Shown here: positions 5,037 through 8,211 of the stretch, in pieces
Position numbering within the stretch: position 1 is the stretch's first letter
How the letters are laid out: each line of letters opens with the position of its first letter
Source of the DNA: UBA7672 sp035548775
GTDB taxonomy: Bacteria > Pseudomonadota > Alphaproteobacteria > Caulobacterales > Hyphomonadaceae
DNA: 8,211 nucleotides
Assembly: GCA_035548775.1 (NCBI GenBank)
Contig: DASZSI010000410.1
Coordinates: 1 to 8,211, forward strand
Reading direction: 5' to 3'
The notes under the pieces: model-generated
Told to the model about the DNA's origin: nothing
Seen by the model: only the letters and a program-made list of their open reading frames with translations
Databases searched by the model: none
Position numbers and translations under genes: made by a program

Positions 5037-7910
5037 ATGGCGCACATGAACCGTTTTTCGCTGGTGAGCCTGCTGGCTCTCGGCATTGCAATGCCGGCTA
5101 TGGCGCAGAACACGCCGGCTTCAGGACCACAAGCAGCTCCACAAGCTGATCAAGCGCCCGACAAGGATCGCGACGTCGTCGTCGTCACCGCTCAGAAACG
5201 CGAAGAGACGGTGCAGGACATCGCGGTGGCCGTTACCGCCATCACCAGTCAGCTGCGCGACGAAGTCGGCCTCACCACGGTGCAGGACTACACGAACTTC
5301 GCACCCGGTCTCTCATACTCGACCGCCAGCGACCGACTCGGCATGCGCGGCGTGACGCGTACGTCGAACAACTTCGGCATCCGGTCCGGCATCTCGAACT
5401 ACGTCGACGGCGTTTACTTCTCCTCCGCCATCCCGGCCAGCCGCGAACCGATCTTCATCGATCGGGTCGAGGTCGTCCGTGGCCCGCAGGGCACCCTGTA
5501 CGGCCGCGATTCGATCGGCGGCGCTCTGAACGTCATCACCAAGCGCCCGACGGATGATTACGAAGGCCAGTTCGACATCGGAGTCGGCAACTATGGCTCT
5601 CGCAAGGTCGAGGGAACGTTTGCAGGCCCAATCACTGACTGGCTGCGTTTCCGGGTCGGCGGCAACCGCACGATCCAGGATGAAGGCTACCTGAAGAACT
5701 ATGCCGGCCTCCAGACCGAAGGCGGCCGTCGTGACGACAGCTATTATGAAGCCCAGCTGGAAGGAAACATCGGCGACAAGTTCGACTGGTGGGTCCGCGC
5801 TGGCACGCTGAGCTGGGATGTGCGCTACGGCGCGCCCGGCGCCCGCACCGGCGGCGACGACAACACCTACAACACCCAGTTGTATCCGACCGGCATCCTC
5901 GGGCCCAACGGCTTCTTCGCGTTCTCGGGTCAGGCGACAAACGTTGTTATGACGGGCACGCAGACCACGAACCCGAAAGATCCGCGCGGCTTCAACGCCG
6001 ACTTCTCCAACTTCGCCTATCTGGCGCCGACGCAGGAATACGCGCTGGAAGGCACGTATCACTTCGACGGGTTCGACGTGAAATACCTGGGCGGCTACGT
6101 CTGGTATCACTACAATCTGCAGCAGGATCAGGACGGCTCGCCGGTTCAGTCGTTCACCTTCAACGGCAAGAACTACAATTCGCAACGCGTCTCCGACTAC
6201 AACGAGAACCGCGCTTGGTACTCGAACGAGATCAACATCGTGTCGACGGGCGATGGCCCGTTGAACTGGATCGCGGGTCTCTATCAGTACCAGGAAAACT
6301 ACACCCAGCCGATCTACGTCTCGAGCCTTCGGCCGGCGGGTGGTTTCATTCAGCGCCTCTCGGATGTGACGTCCTTCGTCTTCAATAACCCCCTGCCGGA
6401 CCTGCCAGATTTCACCGGCCGGAACTCGTCATCGGGTTCGCCGCTTGGCGGGGACCTGATTTTCCACACCAACAACCAGGGCCTGAACAACGCCTACGGC
6501 ATTTTCTTCCAGACCGACTACAAGTTCACGGATCAATGGAAGGTGACCGCTGGTCTGCGCTGGTCGAAGGACGTGGAAAGAGAGCGTGAATTTGCTCGCC
6601 TAATTACGATCAACTCGACCGAAGAAACCCTCGAAGGGCCGTTCGGCCTTGGCCCATTCGCGGGTCTGGTCGGTGGCCAGGCGGCGTTGAACGCTCTTAT
6701 CCAGCCCCGAATCGACGTGACGGATACCCAGGGCGGACCGGATCCGACTACGGTTTCAGCCTCCAACCCGTGCGGCCTTGCCGCCAGGGGCGTGCTCAAC
6801 GCCAATCCGACCGCCGCCAACGGTGGAACGGGTTGCGGCGGTCACGACCGGAGCCGTTACGGCATCTACTACGACGCGCTCACCGGCAACGAGTATCGTG
6901 ACATGGCCGGCTCGTGGAGCGAACTTACGGGCACGCTGGGTCTCGACTGGACGCCTGACAAAGACACGCTGATCTTCGGCAAATACAGCCGCGGCTACAA
7001 ACCTGGCGGCCTTGGTTGCGCGGCAACGTTCTGCCTGTTCGTTCCCACGCCGTATGCAGACAAGGAAATCAACGACGCCTACGAGCTCGGCATCAAGCGT
7101 GAATGGCGTGACTGGAACCTGACCACAAACATCGACCTGTTCTACTATGACTATCAAGGCTATCAGGTCCCCAACACGGTCGTTCCGGAAGATCCGGATG
7201 GCGCCGGCCCCCTGCCGCGTCCGCCTGCCTACGCTGCCTACGTCAACCTGCCGACCACCAAGACGACCGGTATCGAAATCGAAACTATCTGGCGGCCGGT
7301 CGACGATCTCCGGATCCTGCTCAACTATGGCTACACGGATCCAAAGATCGGCCACTCGGCGTCACTGATCAACGCGCAGGACCCGTTCGCAATCGACCCG
7401 AATGCGCAACCCCTGGGCACGCCGCTGGCCAACGGCCAGCGTGGTCAGGATCTGGACGGCAACATCCTGCCGAACAGCCCGAAGAACAAGGCGGCGATGA
7501 TCGCAACCTACACGTTCAACCTGACGGACGGCTCGAAGCTCGACGCCACGCTGAACTATTCGTGGCAGGACATCGCCTACTCGTCGATCTTCAACACCTG
7601 GATGTCGAAGATCCCGTCCTGGGATCAAACTGACGGCCGCCTGACCTGGACGAGCAGCGACGGCGCCTTCACGCTGATCGGCTTCATTCGCAACATGTTC
7701 GATGAAGACCAGTACGACAGCCGCGGCGTCAGCCGCCGGATCGGCACGACTCGCAACGTCAGCCCGGGCCTTTGCGGCACCACCGCCGCCAACACGATCC
7801 AGTTCTCGTCGTCTACCTCGCAGGGTACGCTGGCGCAGGACTGCTTCTCGGAAGGCGTGACCTTCCGTCCGCCCCGGACCTACGGCGCGGAACTCCAGTT
7901 CCACTTCTAG
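5037..7910 (+). CDS. TonB-dependent outer-membrane receptor
   Basis: Complete 957-residue receptor of the outer membrane, which takes up a scarce ligand using energy from TonB-ExbB-ExbD. A Sec signal peptide spans residues 1-23 (Leu/Ala core, AMA cleavage before Gln24). A Pro/Gln/Ala linker and a TonB-box-like DVVVVTAQKR (46-55) follow directly, so there is no N-terminal signalling (STN) domain. The plug includes LRDEVGLTTVQDYTNFAPGL and ends around RGPQGTLYGRDSIGGALNVITK (from 148). The rest is a 22-strand-type barrel of alternating aromatic strands and Gly/Asn/Asp-rich loops, ending TYGAELQFHF with the terminal Phe expected for BAM insertion. All six cysteines lie in the second half, as pairs 579/600, 661/666 and 913/936. 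The many C-ending Asn, Tyr, Gly and Phe codons are consistent with high expression. It is a single-gene unit with its own leader and terminator. The substrate cannot be assigned: no transporter, degradative enzyme or sigma/anti-sigma pair is adjacent. Confidence 0.95.
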   Translation: MAHMNRFSLVSLLALGIAMPAMAQNTPASGPQAAPQADQAPDKDRDVVVVTAQKREETVQDIAVAVTAITSQLRDEVGLTTVQDYTNFAPGLSYSTASDRLGMRGVTRTSNNFGIRSGISNYVDGVYFSSAIPASREPIFIDRVEVVRGPQGTLYGRDSIGGALNVITKRPTDDYEGQFDIGVGNYGSRKVEGTFAGPITDWLRFRVGGNRTIQDEGYLKNYAGLQTEGGRRDDSYYEAQLEGNIGDKFDWWVRAGTLSWDVRYGAPGARTGGDDNTYNTQLYPTGILGPNGFFAFSGQATNVVMTGTQTTNPKDPRGFNADFSNFAYLAPTQEYALEGTYHFDGFDVKYLGGYVWYHYNLQQDQDGSPVQSFTFNGKNYNSQRVSDYNENRAWYSNEINIVSTGDGPLNWIAGLYQYQENYTQPIYVSSLRPAGGFIQRLSDVTSFVFNNPLPDLPDFTGRNSSSGSPLGGDLIFHTNNQGLNNAYGIFFQTDYKFTDQWKVTAGLRWSKDVEREREFARLITINSTEETLEGPFGLGPFAGLVGGQAALNALIQPRIDVTDTQGGPDPTTVSASNPCGLAARGVLNANPTAANGGTGCGGHDRSRYGIYYDALTGNEYRDMAGSWSELTGTLGLDWTPDKDTLIFGKYSRGYKPGGLGCAATFCLFVPTPYADKEINDAYELGIKREWRDWNLTTNIDLFYYDYQGYQVPNTVVPEDPDGAGPLPRPPAYAAYVNLPTTKTTGIEIETIWRPVDDLRILLNYGYTDPKIGHSASLINAQDPFAIDPNAQPLGTPLANGQRGQDLDGNILPNSPKNKAAMIATYTFNLTDGSKLDATLNYSWQDIAYSSIFNTWMSKIPSWDQTDGRLTWTSSDGAFTLIGFIRNMFDEDQYDSRGVSRRIGTTRNVSPGLCGTTAANTIQFSSSTSQGTLAQDCFSEGVTFRPPRTYGAELQFHF

Positions 7911-7935
7911 GGACTGGCCTAGGGTCGAATATTCA

Positions 7936-7968
7936 AAGGGCGCCGGTCATCCGGCGCCCTTCTTTTTT
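7936..7968 (+). terminator. Intrinsic terminator of the receptor gene
   Basis: An 11-bp perfect stem (7936-7946 with 7951-7961; core GGGCGCCGG/CCGGCGCCC) closes a TCAT loop and is followed by C and six Ts (7963-7968). It begins 26 bases after the receptor stop. On the opposite strand the stem is followed only by a short T-run (about three Ts), so it works best for + strand transcripts. Confidence 0.92.
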
Positions 7969-8021
7969 GCGGCAGTCCCAATTTCATCCGGCACACGCAC
8001 AGCGGCGTACCCCCCACAGCT

Positions 8022-8058
8022 TGTCATCCCGGAAGCGCGGAGCGCTATCCGGGACCCA
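8022..8058. repeat. Intergenic palindromic repeat, type 1 (TCATCCCGGA...TCCGGGACCCA)
   Basis: TCCCGGA-AGCGC (8027-8038), a GGA loop (8039-8041), then GCGCT-A-TCCGGGA (8042-8054) form a 12-bp hairpin with one bulged A at 8047. The flanks TGTCA and CCCA complete a layout that I recognise as that of short intergenic repeats found in many copies in alphaproteobacterial genomes. Copy number cannot be seen from one window. There is no T-run, so it is not a terminator. Confidence 0.6.
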
Positions 8059-8083
8059 CTCATCGCTCGTGGCTCTCTCGTCG

Positions 8084-8130
8084 CCCTCATGGTGAGCAGG
8101 CCCGAAGGGCCGTCCGTCGAACCACGAGGG
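8084..8130. repeat. Intergenic palindromic repeat, type 2 (CCCTCATGGT...ACCACGAGGG)
   Basis: The outer arms CCCTCATGGT (8084-8093) and ACCACGAGGG (8121-8130) are complementary at nine of ten positions. An inner hairpin GGCCC-GAA-GGGCC (8099-8111) is perfect. The order of outer arm, short linker, GC hairpin, GTCGAACCA arm resembles dispersed 'CCTCATGGTGAG...' repeats of alphaproteobacteria. Its sequence is unrelated to the type 1 repeat 25 bases upstream. Confidence 0.55.
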
Positions 8131-8211
8131 CGGGCTCGCCGATCTCACAAACGGCCGGCCACGGTCGTCTCATCCGACGGGGCCCAGAAGAATCTTCAGC
8201 CGCAGGTTCAA

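Larger units (their letters stand above)
7969..8211. other. Non-coding tail with two palindromic repeats
   Basis: I see no gene here on either strand. Frames crossing it are short and run through the repeats. At the extreme right edge the - strand reads LNLRLKILLGPVG and stop (8211 down to 8170) with mostly G/C third positions. This could be the tail of a convergent gene, but 13 codons are too few to call it. If so, the repeats sit between two converging genes, a common place for such elements. Confidence 0.55.

Noticed and set aside
4808..5149. A + strand frame from TTG 4808 as a small gene before the receptor
   Set aside because: It overlaps the receptor start by more than 100 bases in another register, has no Shine-Dalgarno and no family character, and covers the dyads of the leader.
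5505..5507. Asp in the plug motif GTLYGRDSIGG, where many relatives have Asn
   Set aside because: The position varies in this large family and the rest of the motif is normal; it does not suggest an inactive receptor.
5313..6185. A 290-codon - strand frame opposite the receptor gene
   Set aside because: It is a mirror of the receptor's codon bias; it has no ribosome binding site or known motif, and the + strand reading is certain.
8170..8211. C-terminus of a convergent - strand gene (LNLRLKILLGPVG, stop)
   Set aside because: Only 13 codons before the window edge; plausible codon use but not enough to annotate.

Overview
The window is GC-rich, densely coded bacterial DNA, with every convincing gene on the + strand. 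It most resembles an alphaproteobacterial chromosome, possibly of the Caulobacter/Hyphomonas type. The reasons are the style of the TonB-dependent receptor (a long Gln/Ala/Pro linker, then a VVVVTAQKR TonB-box region), the strong preference for C- or G-ending codons, and the intergenic palindromes with 'TGTCATCCCGGA...TCCGGGACCCA' architecture. The lineage is an inference from protein style, not a computed result.

Layout: (1) 1-1069 is the 3' part of an iron-sulfur-cluster class I RNA uracil-5-methyltransferase (TrmA/RlmC/RlmD family). Its N-terminus lies outside the window. (2) 1066-1656 is a MntP-type manganese efflux pump that overlaps the methyltransferase by ATGA. (3) 1722-2207 is a 161-aa protein I do not recognise, starting at TTG behind a good ribosome binding site. 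(4) 2263-4740 is a complete HrpB-type DEAH-box helicase. (5) 4741-5036 is a gap holding several dyads and, probably, the control region of the next gene. (6) 5037-7910 is a complete 957-aa TonB-dependent outer-membrane receptor with signal peptide, TonB box, plug and barrel, followed by a strong intrinsic terminator (7936-7968). (7) 7969-8211 is non-coding and carries two different palindromic repeats.

The first two genes are probably co-transcribed, and the next two may be read through from them, because gaps are short and no terminator is visible until after hrpB. These four genes share no obvious pathway: RNA modification, Mn2+ export, an unknown protein and an RNA-helicase-like protein. 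The receptor is a separate unit with its own leader and terminator. No partner gene shows what it imports.

This looks like ordinary chromosomal sequence. I see no phage, insertion sequence, CRISPR, toxin-antitoxin or defence genes, and no convincing new system. The points most worth a second look are the three cysteine pairs confined to the second half of the receptor, the perfect 8-bp inverted repeat in its leader, and the unrecognised 161-aa protein.
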